NCBI RefSeq assembly: GCF_030518195.1
Contig: NZ_JAULSC010000010.1
Location: 1-64,000, forward strand
Source: Nocardioides cremeus
GTDB taxonomy: Bacteria > Actinomycetota > Actinomycetes > Propionibacteriales > Nocardioidaceae
DNA length: 64,000 bases
Reading direction: 5' to 3'
Of this stretch, positions 26,095 through 35,093 are shown in pieces (the stretch's first letter is position 1; each line of letters starts with the position of its first letter). A program made the translations under genes and the position numbers. Below the pieces are notes generated by a model, which did not search any database, had not been told where the DNA came from, and saw only the letters and a list, made by a program, of their open reading frames with translations.

Positions 26095-26874
26095 ATGGCC
26101 AAGACCAAGTTCGACATCAAGTCCGAGGCGACTAAGGGCCTGTACGCCGGTGCCGGCGTGGCCGACCTCGTCGTCGAGACCGTGCGCGACTACGTCACCG
26201 ACGTGCAGACCCGGATCTCCGGCGTGCAGAAGGACGTGCAGACCCGGATCTCCGGCGTGCAGAAGGACGTGCAGACCCGCGTCGCCGACGTGCAGAAGTC
26301 GGTCACCGACATCGAGCTCAAGCCCGAGGCCCTGCGCAAGCAGGCCGTCACCACGGTCAACGCCCGTGTCGACGCCCTCACCGAGGACGCCAAGGCCCGC
26401 CGCGCCGCCATCGAGGCCCGCGTCGCCGAGCTGCAGAACGAGGCCCTCGCCCTGCCGGGCAAGGTCCAGGGCACCGCGACCGCGACCTACACCGACCTCG
26501 CCAAGCGCGGCGAGACCCTGGTGACCCGCATCCGTCGCCAGGAGTCGACCAAGGCGACCGCCACCTCGGCCAAGACCACCACGGCCAAGGCGAAGACCAC
26601 CAAGACCCAGGGCACCAAGGCGGCTGACACCACCGCCGAGAAGGCCTCGACGCAGACCAAGACGGCCGCGAAGAAGTCGAGCACCGCGACCAAGACCGCT
26701 GCGAAGAAGACCTCGACCGCCGCCAAGGCCGGCGCCAAGTCGACCACCACGACCGCCAAGAAGGCCGCCGCCCCGGCGCAGTCCTCGGCCAAGGCCACCG
26801 GCACCGCCGCCGCCAAGACCGCCGAGAACGCCGCCAAGGCCACCACCGAGGCTGCCAAGAAGGTCGGCGACTGA
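26095..26874 (+). CDS. Heparin-binding hemagglutinin (HbhA)-like protein
   Basis: A 259-residue surface-associated protein. The N-terminal two-thirds is one long predicted coiled coil with a Val/Leu hendecad pattern; an 11-residue unit DVQTRISGVQK is repeated without nucleotide change (26200-26232 and 26233-26265). The C-terminal third is low complexity, rich in Lys, Ala and Thr (KTAAKKTSTAAK), the type of tail that binds sulfated glycans and DNA in mycobacterial HbhA. No signal peptide is seen, as in HbhA. AAGGAG precedes the ATG, and a strong terminator follows. Confidence 0.85.
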   Translation: MAKTKFDIKSEATKGLYAGAGVADLVVETVRDYVTDVQTRISGVQKDVQTRISGVQKDVQTRVADVQKSVTDIELKPEALRKQAVTTVNARVDALTEDAKARRAAIEARVAELQNEALALPGKVQGTATATYTDLAKRGETLVTRIRRQESTKATATSAKTTTAKAKTTKTQGTKAADTTAEKASTQTKTAAKKSSTATKTAAKKTSTAAKAGAKSTTTTAKKAAAPAQSSAKATGTAAAKTAENAAKATTEAAKKVGD

Positions 26875-26936
26875 TCGTCTCCCGCTCCCCGCGCTGACTT
26901 CGGTCACGCGTCACGCAGCGCGGTCGCACGAGGCAC

Positions 26937-26972
26937 CAGGACCCCCGCACCCACCAGGGTGCGGGGGTCCTG
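26937..26972 (+). terminator. Strong hairpin terminator after hbhA-like gene
   Basis: CAGGACCCCCGCACCC (26937-26952) and GGGTGCGGGGGTCCTG (26957-26972) form a perfect 16-bp stem with an ACCA loop. It lies 63 nt after the stop and acts as an intrinsic terminator of the actinobacterial type. Confidence 0.8.
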
Positions 26973-27180
26973 CGCGTGCGGTGCGGACCGGGGCCCCGAC
27001 TCATTGCCCGGGCCGGGGCCCCGGCACCCCGTCCACCCCGAGTCGGGTGGAGAGCTACCACCCGGGCGTGGTGAATCCCTCGGGGCTTTACCTAGTGCAT
27101 CCCGCCGCGGGCCGCCCCGGCTCACCCGGCCGACGACACCCCTGCGGGTGGCTGGCGCGAGCAGCCCGGGTCGACCCGGC
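26973..27180. other. Non-coding GC-rich spacer, unassigned
   Basis: About 200 nt between the terminator and the convergent LLM gene. It contains short palindromes (GGGGCCCC twice) and complementary stretches such as GGGTGGAGAGCTACCACCC, so a folded RNA is possible, but it matches no RNA family that I can name and no convincing reading frame. Confidence 0.3.
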
Positions 27181-28197
27181 TCAGTCGCGCAGCGCGGCGA
27201 CGAGCTCGCCCAGCTGCGCGGGCGGGACGTCGTACCCGGGGAAGTAGCAGCAGACCCGCTCAGCCAGGTCGCCGAAGCGCCGCTTGAGCTCGGCCGCGCA
27301 CTCGCTGGGCGTGCCGCGCACGGCCAGGGTCTCGATGTGGCGGGTGGTCACCAGCGCCATCATCTCGGCGACCGCGCCGGTCTTGGAGAGCGCGTTGAGC
27401 TCGGGCTGCAGCTCGCCCCAGCCCTCGACCTCGAGCACCGAGCGGTACGCCGGCGTGGAGCCGTAGAAGGCCAGCAGCCCGCCCACGCCCCGGTCGGCCG
27501 CGGCCTGCTCCTCGGGGGTCGACCCCATCGCCACGATCGCCTGCGGGTAGAGCCGGAAGTCCGCGCGCGGACGCCCGGGTTCGCGCGCCGCCAGCCCCTC
27601 CTCGAGCGCCGGCAGGGTCCGCTCGCGCACGTGGCGGTGGCTGTGGAACGGCATCACCAGCAACCCGTCGGCGACCTCGCCGGCCGCGCGGGTCATCAGC
27701 GGGCCCAGGGCGCCGAGCAGCACCGGCGCGATGCCGTGCCGGTTGGGGCCCGGCACGAACGTCGGCGGCATCAGCGTGTGCTTGGTGAACTCGCCGCGGA
27801 AGTCGAGACGGGTGCCGTCCTGCCACGCCGTCAGGATCGCCCGCGTCGCCAGCACCGCCTCGCGCATCCGCGCCGCCGGGCGCGACCACGTGGCGCCGTA
27901 CCGGTTCTCGATGTGGGGGCGGATCTGGCTGCCCAGTCCGAGCCGGAACCGGCCCCCGCTCATCAGCTGCAGGTCGTACGCCGCGTGGGCCAGGTGCATC
28001 GGCGAGCGCGGCGTCGCGATGGCGACGTTGGTCATCAGGTCGACGTCGACGCCGCTGCTGGCCGTGGCCGCGAGCGGCAGGAAGACGTCGTGCGGTCCCT
28101 CGAAGGTGAACAGCCCGGCCACCCCCGTGGTGGCGAGCTCGGCGGCACGCGTCGCGGCCTGGTCGGGGCGGGCGTCGAGCTGGATGTCGAGGAGCAC
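27181..28197 (-). CDS. LLM-class F420-dependent oxidoreductase
   Basis: A luciferase-like (alpha/beta-barrel) flavin-type oxidoreductase of about 338 residues, resembling the MSMEG_2256-type actinobacterial subfamily thought to use F420. Characteristic parts: GVAGLFTFEGPHDVFLPLA, LMSGGRFRLGLGSQIRPHIE, WSRPAARMREAV and FYGSTPAYRSVLEVEGWGEL. Substrate unknown. The start is uncertain: GTG 28197 is given; an in-frame ATG at 28311 has AGGA 5 nt upstream but would add about 38 residues unlike the family. Two palindromes (28209-28220 and 28227-28260) lie just upstream. Confidence 0.8.
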   Translation of the reverse strand: MLLDIQLDARPDQAATRAAELATTGVAGLFTFEGPHDVFLPLAATASSGVDVDLMTNVAIATPRSPMHLAHAAYDLQLMSGGRFRLGLGSQIRPHIENRYGATWSRPAARMREAVLATRAILTAWQDGTRLDFRGEFTKHTLMPPTFVPGPNRHGIAPVLLGALGPLMTRAAGEVADGLLVMPFHSHRHVRERTLPALEEGLAAREPGRPRADFRLYPQAIVAMGSTPEEQAAADRGVGGLLAFYGSTPAYRSVLEVEGWGELQPELNALSKTGAVAEMMALVTTRHIETLAVRGTPSECAAELKRRFGDLAERVCCYFPGYDVPPAQLGELVAALRD

Positions 28198-28208
28198 GGA
28201 GCCGATCT

Positions 28209-28260
28209 TGACACGTGTCAGTTCTGTTGGGGAGGGGTCGCGTGAACACCGCCTCCCCAA
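28209..28260. promoter_or_regulatory. Two operator-like palindromes upstream of the LLM gene
   Basis: TGACACGTGTCA (28209-28220) is a perfect 12-bp palindrome of the shape bound by many TetR-family repressors. Next to it TTGGGGAGG (28227-28235) and CCTCCCCAA (28252-28260) form a perfect 9-bp inverted repeat. Both lie in the 208-nt divergent region between the LLM gene and the DUF2200 gene. Confidence 0.5.
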
Positions 28261-28405
28261 GTTCGGGTATTCCGGGCGTGGGCAGGTGCCGCCCGCCGGG
28301 AGCTGGTGCATATTGGTCCTGCGGATGCCCGGGCCCGCGGTCTTGAGACTCCCGCCGGCCCGGACACCCGCCCCACCCGGTTCCCCCTCGACATAGCGTG
28401 GGGAC

Positions 28406-28747
28406 GTGCACCGGATCTTCACCACCCCGATCGCCGACGTGTGGCCGCACTACGTCGCCAAGCTCGAGCGCAAGGGCCGCAACCGCGCCGACTTCGACGA
28501 GGTCGTGCACTGGCTGACCGGCCTGGACCGCGAGCAGGTCGAGGCGCACCTCGAGGCGGGCACGACCTTCGAGGAGTTCTTCGCCGCCGCCTCGCTGCCG
28601 CCGCAGGCCACGCTCATCACCGGCGTCGTCTGCGGGGTGCGCGTCGAGGACGTCGAGGACCCGCTGATGCAGAAGATCCGCTACCTCGACAAGCTCGTCG
28701 ACGAGCTCGCGCGCGGCAAGTCGATGGAGAAGGTGCTGCGCGGCTGA
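28406..28747 (+). CDS. DUF2200 family protein
   Basis: A 113-residue soluble protein that matches DUF2200 over its full length: start HRIFTTPIADVWPHYVAK, VVHWLTGLD, a TFEEFFAAA segment and a closing IRYLDKLVDELARGK. The function is unknown; the family is widespread in bacteria as a stand-alone protein. GTG 28406 lies 6 nt after TAGCGT (28394-28399), a leaderless arrangement. It converges on the next gene with an 18-nt gap. Confidence 0.85.
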   Translation: MHRIFTTPIADVWPHYVAKLERKGRNRADFDEVVHWLTGLDREQVEAHLEAGTTFEEFFAAASLPPQATLITGVVCGVRVEDVEDPLMQKIRYLDKLVDELARGKSMEKVLRG

Positions 28748-28765
28748 GCCGGAGAGCGCGCTTGG

Positions 28766-29566
28766 TCAGCGGTCGGTGATGACGAGCCCGCGGTCGCGCA
28801 GTGTCGGCGCGTGCTCCTCGCCGACCTGGCCGTAGACGATCGCGTCCTCCACCACCAGGAACCGGCCCAGGCCGGAGCGGGCCGTCACGACCTCGTGGGC
28901 GACTGCAGGCGGCAACCCGCACACGGTGCTCAGCTGCGCCGGGGTGGCCGTGTTGAGGTCGAGCAGCCCGCCGTCGTCGTAGCCCAGCTCCACGTCGGGA
29001 CGGCCGATGCCGAGCTCGCGGGCCATCATCGGATCGGTGGCGGCCAGCTTGCGTGCCTCGTCGCGGCGACGCCGTGCCTGCTCCACGGTGGCCATCGCGC
29101 CCTGGTTGCCGCTGGGTGGTGTGGCCGGGAGCGGAGCAGCGGTCGAGGAGGGTCGGTAGACCTCGCGGCGCAGCCCGAAGAGCAGCAGCGGGGCCACGAG
29201 CATCACCGACATCATGAGGACCGCTCCGAGGCTCGACAGCCAACCGGTCGGGTCGCCTGCCTCGTCGGTCGGCGAGAGGCCGATGAGCACGAACCCCACG
29301 ATGCTGACTGCCGCGATCGCCGTGCCCACCTTGCGGGTCTGCGGCCGGTCCAGACGCGATGCGGCGTGGAAGAACGGGACGGCCGCGAGCAGCCCGAGGC
29401 TAGCCAGCGTGATGACGAAGTACCACCGCCCGGTGGGTCCGTCCTGAGCCGGCGTGGGTCCTCCGTGCTTCGGGGACCGGTGCTCGGTCCACGCGCTGCC
29501 GTTCCAGTAGCGCAGCTGGGCCTGGTCGTGGGGGTCGGCGTACCAGCCGGCTCGTTGTGCGTTCAT
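28766..29566 (-). CDS. DUF2510 membrane protein with C-terminal helix-hairpin-helix
   Basis: A 266-residue protein with three parts. The N-terminus is a DUF2510 motif (AGWYADPHDQAQLRYWNGSAWTEH), followed by three hydrophobic helices (residues about 48-65, 80-98 and 110-130). The C-terminal 60 residues form a helix-hairpin-helix of the ComEA type (LLDLNTATPAQLSTVCGLPP). Such HhH pairs usually bind DNA or proteins. Coupling to a DUF2510 membrane anchor is uncommon, so the function is open. It is divergent from the Wadjet operon start. Confidence 0.7.
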   Translation of the reverse strand: MNAQRAGWYADPHDQAQLRYWNGSAWTEHRSPKHGGPTPAQDGPTGRWYFVITLASLGLLAAVPFFHAASRLDRPQTRKVGTAIAAVSIVGFVLIGLSPTDEAGDPTGWLSSLGAVLMMSVMLVAPLLLFGLRREVYRPSSTAAPLPATPPSGNQGAMATVEQARRRRDEARKLAATDPMMARELGIGRPDVELGYDDGGLLDLNTATPAQLSTVCGLPPAVAHEVVTARSGLGRFLVVEDAIVYGQVGEEHAPTLRDRGLVITDR

Positions 29567-29686
29567 CTGACCCTCCCGAGCGGTGCGTTGACCTGACCCC
29601 GTTCACGGTACGTCGGGCCACCGACAGTCCCTGCCTGCGGCTACCCTCGGGCCGGCACCGAGCGGTCGTCGTCGAGGAGGGTGAGC

Positions 29687-31117
29687 GTGGACATCGACGA
29701 GATCCGTCTGCTCGCCGACACCCACCCGGCCTGGCGCCTGCTGCGTGCCCGTAACGCACCGCTGGTCCTGGGGTTCCTGGGGCGCGTCTTCGTCGAGGAG
29801 AACTCCGGCGCCCTGGCGCAGTCCGAGCTGACCGGGTCCCTCGAGGACTTCCTGCACGTCGCGAATGCCGGGCGGGGGGCCGAGCAGCAGCACACCGGTG
29901 ACGCGAAGGCCTATCTCGACGACTGGTCGGCGCCGGAGGCCGGCTGGCTGCGACGCTTCTACCCGGCCGGCGTCGACGAGGTCCACTACGACGCGACACC
30001 GGCGCTCGAGAAGGCCTACGGCTGGGTCACCGGCCTGCGAGCCCGCAGCAGCATCGGCACCGAGTCACGGCTGCACACCCTGGTCGACCTGCTGCGCCAG
30101 ATGGTGCACGGCGCCGAGGTCGATCCCGCGACCCGGCTCGCCGAGCTGCGCCGCCGTCGCGAGGAGACCGACCGCGAGATCGCCGAGGTCGAGGCCGGCC
30201 AGGTGCGGGTGCTCGACGGCGCCGGGCTCCGCGAGCGCTACCAGTTCTTCTCCAGCACCGCCCGCGAGCTGCTGGCCGACTTCCGCGAGGTCGAGGAGAA
30301 CTTCCGGGCACTCGACCGGGCCGCCCGTGAGCGGATCGCCACCTGGGAGGGCGCCAAGGGCGAGCTGCTCGCCTCCCTCGTCGGCGACCGCGCCGACATC
30401 GCCTCCTCCGACCAGGGCCGCAGCTTCCAGGCGTTCTACGACTTCCTGCTCTCCCAGGACCGCCAGGACGAGCTCAGCGACCTGCTCGCGCGGGTCCAGG
30501 GCCTCGACGCCGTCGACGTCGAGCCGCGGGTGCGGCGGGTGCACCACGACTGGTACGACGCCGCCGAGCGCACCCAGGCCACCGTGCGCAGCCTCTCCGA
30601 GCAGCTGCGCCGCTTCCTCGACGACCAGGTGTGGGTGGAGAACCGCCGCGTCCTCGACCTGGTCCGCGCCATCGAGGCCGCCGCCCTCGACGTGCGCGCC
30701 GCGCCCCCGACCATCGGTCTCGAGGTCGACGAGCCCCAGCTCGCGATCGCGCTGCCCTTCGAGCGCCCGCTCTACGACGTGCGCCCGCCCAGCCAGGTCG
30801 ACTCCGAGCTGCCGGCCGCCGAGGTCGACGACCTCGACACCACCGCGCTCTACGACCAGACCTTCGTGGACACCGCGCGCCTCGCCGAGCAGGTGCGCAC
30901 CGTGGTCCCCCCGCGCAGCTCGGCGCTGCTGCACGAGATCATCGAGCTCTACCCGCTGCGCGACGGGCTCGCCGAGCTCATGGGCTACCTCGCCCTGTCC
31001 GAGGAGGACCTGGCCGTCGAGCTCGACGAGCGGCGCGAGGTCACCGTGACCTGGCACGACGACGAGCTCGGCGAGCGCGGCGTACGGATGCCGGAGGCGA
31101 CGGTGCAGCGACGGTGA
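29687..31117 (+). CDS. jetA: Wadjet protein JetA (DUF3375)
   Basis: A 476-residue DUF3375 protein, the kleisin-like subunit (MukF/MksF-type) of type I Wadjet, an SMC complex that removes plasmids. The N-terminal winged-helix region (LADTHPAWRLLRARNAPLVLGFLGRVF) and the coiled middle (RLAELRRRREETDREIAEVEAG) are typical. GTG 29687 is preferred over GTG 29681 because AGGAGG ends 6 nt before it. A TACCCT -10-like box is at 29642-29647. It is the first gene of the four-gene operon and leads jetB by 15 nt. JetA is expected to bridge the JetC heads and bind JetB. Confidence 0.9.
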   Translation: MDIDEIRLLADTHPAWRLLRARNAPLVLGFLGRVFVEENSGALAQSELTGSLEDFLHVANAGRGAEQQHTGDAKAYLDDWSAPEAGWLRRFYPAGVDEVHYDATPALEKAYGWVTGLRARSSIGTESRLHTLVDLLRQMVHGAEVDPATRLAELRRRREETDREIAEVEAGQVRVLDGAGLRERYQFFSSTARELLADFREVEENFRALDRAARERIATWEGAKGELLASLVGDRADIASSDQGRSFQAFYDFLLSQDRQDELSDLLARVQGLDAVDVEPRVRRVHHDWYDAAERTQATVRSLSEQLRRFLDDQVWVENRRVLDLVRAIEAAALDVRAAPPTIGLEVDEPQLAIALPFERPLYDVRPPSQVDSELPAAEVDDLDTTALYDQTFVDTARLAEQVRTVVPPRSSALLHEIIELYPLRDGLAELMGYLALSEEDLAVELDERREVTVTWHDDELGERGVRMPEATVQRR

Positions 31118-31132
31118 GGCGAGGATGAGGCC

Positions 31133-31699
31133 ATGAGGAGCGAGTCGGAGCTGGCGGTCTCCACCGCCGTGATCACGCTGATGCGCGGCGTGGTCTACCG
31201 CGAGAGCCACGAGGCGGTGTGGCAGGGCCTGCTGCGCCACGGCGCACCCGTGCGCGACCACTTCGCGACGATCGGCGTCGACGTCGTGCTCGACGAGACC
31301 GAGGGCTACGCCTACCTGCGCTCGCGCGACGAGGAGGACGCACTTCCCCGCCTCGTGCAGCGCCGCAGCCTGTCCTACCCGGTCAGCCTGCTGCTGGTGC
31401 TGCTGCGCAAGCGGATGGTCGAGTGGGAGTCGACCAGCCAGGAGGCGCGGCTGATCATGAGCCGCGAGCAGATCGCCGAGATGGTCTCGCTGTTCCTGGC
31501 CGACAGCCCCAACCAGGCCCGCCAGCTCGACCAGGTCGACGCCACCATCACCAAGGTCGTCGACCTGGGGTTCCTGCGTCGGTTGCGCGGGCAGCGCGAC
31601 GTCTTCGAGGTACGACGGATCCTCAAGGCGTACGTCGACGCGCAGACCCTGGCCGACTTCGCGGGCCGGCTCGAGGAGTACCGCGGGGGCGTGTCGTGA
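31133..31699 (+). CDS. jetB: Wadjet protein JetB (DUF4194)
   Basis: A 188-residue DUF4194 protein, the KITE-type (MukE/MksE-like) subunit of the Wadjet SMC complex. Typical parts are [30 protein letters not shown], RRLSLPxx-like [19 protein letters not shown] and a winged-helix ending [20 protein letters not shown]. It should bind JetA and help load the complex on DNA. It lies between jetA and jetC with gaps of 15 and 13 nt, in the standard gene order. Confidence 0.9.
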   Translation: MRSESELAVSTAVITLMRGVVYRESHEAVWQGLLRHGAPVRDHFATIGVDVVLDETEGYAYLRSRDEEDALPRLVQRRSLSYPVSLLLVLLRKRMVEWESTSQEARLIMSREQIAEMVSLFLADSPNQARQLDQVDATITKVVDLGFLRRLRGQRDVFEVRRILKAYVDAQTLADFAGRLEEYRGGVS

Positions 31700-31712
31700 G
31701 CAGGTGCGGGCG

Positions 31713-34700
31713 ATGAGCGAGGCACTGTTCTCCGCCGTCGAGCTCGGTGGGGGCGAGCAGCGGGCCGGCTGGCGGCTGCACCGGCTCGAGGTGCTCAACT
31801 GGGGCACCTTCGACGGGCGGGTCTGGAGGCTGCGCCTCGACGGCGAGAACACGCTGCTCACCGGCGACATCGGCAGCGGCAAGTCCACCCTGGTCGACGC
31901 GGTGACGACGCTGCTGATGCCGGCGCACCGCATCGCCTACAACAAGGCCGCCGGTGCCGAGGCGCGGGAGCGCTCGCTGCGCAGCTACGTCGAGGGCCAC
32001 TACAAGTCCGAGCGGGTGGAGAGCAGCGGCACCTCGCGTCCGGTGGGGCTGCGCGACCACCGCTCCTACTCGGTGGTGCTGGGTGTCTTCGCCAACGACG
32101 ACGTCGAGCACCCGGTGACCCTGGCCCAGGTCTTCACCCAGCGCGAGCGCACCGGCCAGCCCGAGCGCTTCTTCGTCACCGCCGAGGCCGGGCTGGGCAT
32201 CGAGACCGACTTCGCCGGCTTCGGCAGCGACCTCAACGCGCTGCGCAAGCGGCTGCGCGACGGCGGCGCCCAGGTCGACAAGGACTTCCCGGCCTACGGG
32301 CGCCAGGTCCGCCGACTGCTGGGGATCGCCTCCGAGCAGGCGCTGGAGCTGTTCCACCAGACGGTGTCGATGAAGTCGGTCGGAAACCTCAACGACTTCG
32401 TGCGCACCCACATGCTCGAGCCCTCCGACGCCGGCGACCGGATCGCCACGGTGGTCGCGCACTTCGAGGACCTCACCCGCGCCCACGACGCCGTACGCCG
32501 CGCCGAGGACCAGCTCGCCGCCCTCGACCCGCTGCTGGTCAACTGCGACAAGCACGCCGCGCTCGAGACCGAGCGGCGGGCCGCCGGTCGCCAGCGCGAC
32601 GCCGTCGGCCTCTACTTCACCGAGCGCAAGGCCGAGCTCCTCGAGGCGACCGGTGCCGACCTCGAGAGCACGCTGGTGGGGTGTCGTCGCGACGCCGAGG
32701 ACGTGCGGGGCCGGCTCGAGGAGGCGCGCCGCCAGCAGGGCCGCCTGATCGGGGAGCGCGCCTCCGCCGGCGGCGACCGTGTCAGCGAGCTCGAGCGGGA
32801 GGCCGAGGAGCTGCGCACCCTCGCCGAGGCGCGCCGCCAGCGTGCCGAGCGCCACCACCGGCTGCTGGAGGCCGTCGGGCTCGCGGGCGTCGACGGACCC
32901 GCCTCCTTCGCCGAGCGGCGCGACGAGGTGGCCGCGGCGTACGACGCGACCAGGCCGGGGCAGCGCGCCCTCGACGTCGAGCTGGCCGAGGTGATGGGCC
33001 ACCGCTCGCGGGCACGCGAGGAGGCGGGCGAGGTCGAGGCCGACCTGGCCAGCCTGGCCGGGCGGCACACCAACCTGCCGCGCGCCAGCCTCGAGCTGCG
33101 CCAGCGGATGTGCGCCGAGCTCGGGATCGAGGCCGAGCAGGTGCCCTTCGTCGGTGAGCTGGTCGAGGTCCGCGACGAGCACGCGGTGTGGCGCGGCGCG
33201 GCCGAGCGGGTGCTGCGCGGGTTCGGGCTCTCGCTGCTCGTGCCCCAGCAGCACTACCGCGAGGTCGCGGCCTGGGTCAACGCCCACCACCTGCGCACCC
33301 GGGTCGTCTACCACCGCGTGCCCGAGCGGCAGGTGCGCCTGCAGCCCGAGCCGCCCGTGGCGCACCTGCGGCTCGTCGACACCCTCGAGGTCGAGCCCGG
33401 CCGCTTCGAGACGTTCCTGGAGCGCGAGCTGGTCCGTCGCGCCGACCACCGCTGCGTCGACTCGCTGGCCGAGCTGCTCGAGGCCGACAAGGCCGTCACC
33501 GTCGAGGGACAGGTGCGCCAGGGCAGCCGGCACGAGAAGGACGACCGCTCGCGCGTCGACGACCCGCGCTCGTGGATCCTCGGCCGCTCCAACGCCCGCA
33601 AGGTCGAGGCGCTGGAGGCCGCGCTCGACGAGGTGCGGGCCCGCCTCGCCGGTCTCGACCGGGACGTCGAGACGGTCGAGGCCCGCCGCGACGACGTACG
33701 CCGCGCGGCCGAGGCGCTCAGCAGCCTGACCCAGTTCGACTCCTGGGCCGAGCTCGACGCCGCCACCCCCGCGGGGCAGGCCGGGGAGGCCGACCGCCAG
33801 CGCGAGCGGCTGCTGGCCGGCTCGTCGCGGCTCGCCGAGATCGACCGGGCGCTCGTGGCCGTCGATGCCCAGATCGCGCAGGCGGAGAAGGAGCGCTCCA
33901 CGCTCGAGAACCGGCTCGGCGGCCTGGAGTCGCAGCTCGCGCGCACCGTGCGCCGGCTGGAGGCAGCGCGGGGCCAGGTCGAGGACGCCGGTGGGGTGCT
34001 GGTCGCCGCGCGCGAGCAGTACGCCGGCCTCGCCGCGCGCCTGGGCGCGCCGGTCGTCGACCCCGACGACTGCGACCGGGCCGCCCGCGACGCGGCCGAG
34101 GGGCTGACCCGCTCGATGGACCGGCTACAGCAGCAGATGAACGGCATCGCGACGACCGCGCAGCAGCAGATGACGGCGATCAAGCACCAGTGGCCGGCGG
34201 TGACGACCGAGATGGACGCCTCGATCGAGGCCGCGTCGGAGTTCCGGGCGTTCCGCGACCGGGTCCGGCGCGACGACCTGCCGCGCTTCGAGCAGGAGTT
34301 CAAGCACCAGCTCAACACCAACACGATCCGCGAGCTGGCCGGCTTCGCCACCTGGCTGCGCCGCCAGGCCGACGACATCCGCGACCGTGTCGAGCAGATC
34401 AACGACTCGCTCGGCGCCATCGACTACTCCCCGGGCCGCTTCATCCGGCTGGTGGTCGAGCCGACCGTCAACACCGACGTCCGCCAGTTCCGCGACGACC
34501 TGCGCGCGGTGACCCGCGGAGTCCTCGAGGGCGACAGCGACCAGTACTCCGAGCAGCGCTTCGTCGACGTCAAGCGGATCATCGACCGCTTCCGCGGTCG
34601 CGAGGGCCACGCCGAGGCCGACCGGGCCTGGACCCGGCGGGTCACCGACGTGCGCAGCTGGCACACGTTCTCGGCGGCCGAGCTCGACCGCGAGAGCGGG

Positions 34701-35093
34701 CAGGAGTGGGAGCACTACCGCGACTCCGACGGCAAGTCCGGCGGGCAGAAGGAGAAGCTGGCCTACACGATCCTGGCCGCCTCGCTGGCCTACCAGTTCC
34801 GTCTCGAGTGGGGCACCACGAGCTCGCGCGCCTTCCGCTTCGCGGTCATCGACGAGGCGTTCGGGCGCGGCTCCGACCTCTCCACCCGCTACGCACTGTC
34901 GCTCTTCGGCCGCCTCGGGCTCCAGCTGCTGATCGTCACCCCGCTGCAGAAGGTGCACGTCATCGAGCCGTACGTGCGCTCGATCGGCTTCGTCGACAAC
35001 CGCGACGGCCGCGAGTCGCGGGTGCAGACGCTGAGCATCGAGGAGTACCGCGCCCGCCGGGAGGCCGGCGGCGGGTGGGCAGCGCGTGGCTGA
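31713..35093 (+). CDS. jetC: Wadjet SMC-like ATPase JetC
   Basis: An 1126-residue MukB/SbcC-like SMC ATPase, the motor of Wadjet. Walker [10 protein letters not shown] is near residue 50, the first head half ends around residue 250, long coiled-coil arms follow with a hinge-like non-coiled part around 450-620, and the second head half has the ABC signature [11 protein letters not shown] and Walker [12 protein letters not shown] near residue 1045. All motifs needed for ATP hydrolysis are present. It should extrude DNA loops and bring circular plasmids to JetD cleavage. ATG 31713 is preferred over the in-frame GTG 31704. It overlaps jetD by 8 bp. Confidence 0.93.
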   Translation: MSEALFSAVELGGGEQRAGWRLHRLEVLNWGTFDGRVWRLRLDGENTLLTGDIGSGKSTLVDAVTTLLMPAHRIAYNKAAGAEARERSLRSYVEGHYKSERVESSGTSRPVGLRDHRSYSVVLGVFANDDVEHPVTLAQVFTQRERTGQPERFFVTAEAGLGIETDFAGFGSDLNALRKRLRDGGAQVDKDFPAYGRQVRRLLGIASEQALELFHQTVSMKSVGNLNDFVRTHMLEPSDAGDRIATVVAHFEDLTRAHDAVRRAEDQLAALDPLLVNCDKHAALETERRAAGRQRDAVGLYFTERKAELLEATGADLESTLVGCRRDAEDVRGRLEEARRQQGRLIGERASAGGDRVSELEREAEELRTLAEARRQRAERHHRLLEAVGLAGVDGPASFAERRDEVAAAYDATRPGQRALDVELAEVMGHRSRAREEAGEVEADLASLAGRHTNLPRASLELRQRMCAELGIEAEQVPFVGELVEVRDEHAVWRGAAERVLRGFGLSLLVPQQHYREVAAWVNAHHLRTRVVYHRVPERQVRLQPEPPVAHLRLVDTLEVEPGRFETFLERELVRRADHRCVDSLAELLEADKAVTVEGQVRQGSRHEKDDRSRVDDPRSWILGRSNARKVEALEAALDEVRARLAGLDRDVETVEARRDDVRRAAEALSSLTQFDSWAELDAATPAGQAGEADRQRERLLAGSSRLAEIDRALVAVDAQIAQAEKERSTLENRLGGLESQLARTVRRLEAARGQVEDAGGVLVAAREQYAGLAARLGAPVVDPDDCDRAARDAAEGLTRSMDRLQQQMNGIATTAQQQMTAIKHQWPAVTTEMDASIEAASEFRAFRDRVRRDDLPRFEQEFKHQLNTNTIRELAGFATWLRRQADDIRDRVEQINDSLGAIDYSPGRFIRLVVEPTVNTDVRQFRDDLRAVTRGVLEGDSDQYSEQRFVDVKRIIDRFRGREGHAEADRAWTRRVTDVRSWHTFSAAELDRESGQEWEHYRDSDGKSGGQKEKLAYTILAASLAYQFRLEWGTTSSRAFRFAVIDEAFGRGSDLSTRYALSLFGRLGLQLLIVTPLQKVHVIEPYVRSIGFVDNRDGRESRVQTLSIEEYRARREAGGGWAARG

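Noticed and set aside
26973-27180. Riboswitch or small RNA after the hbhA terminator
   Set aside because: Some complementary stretches exist, but no recognised aptamer core is visible and the adjacent gene converges on the region.
32681-33157. Additional plus-strand frames within jetC
   Set aside because: Alternative-frame translations are Arg/Ala-rich shadows of the SMC coiled coil, without start signals or motifs.
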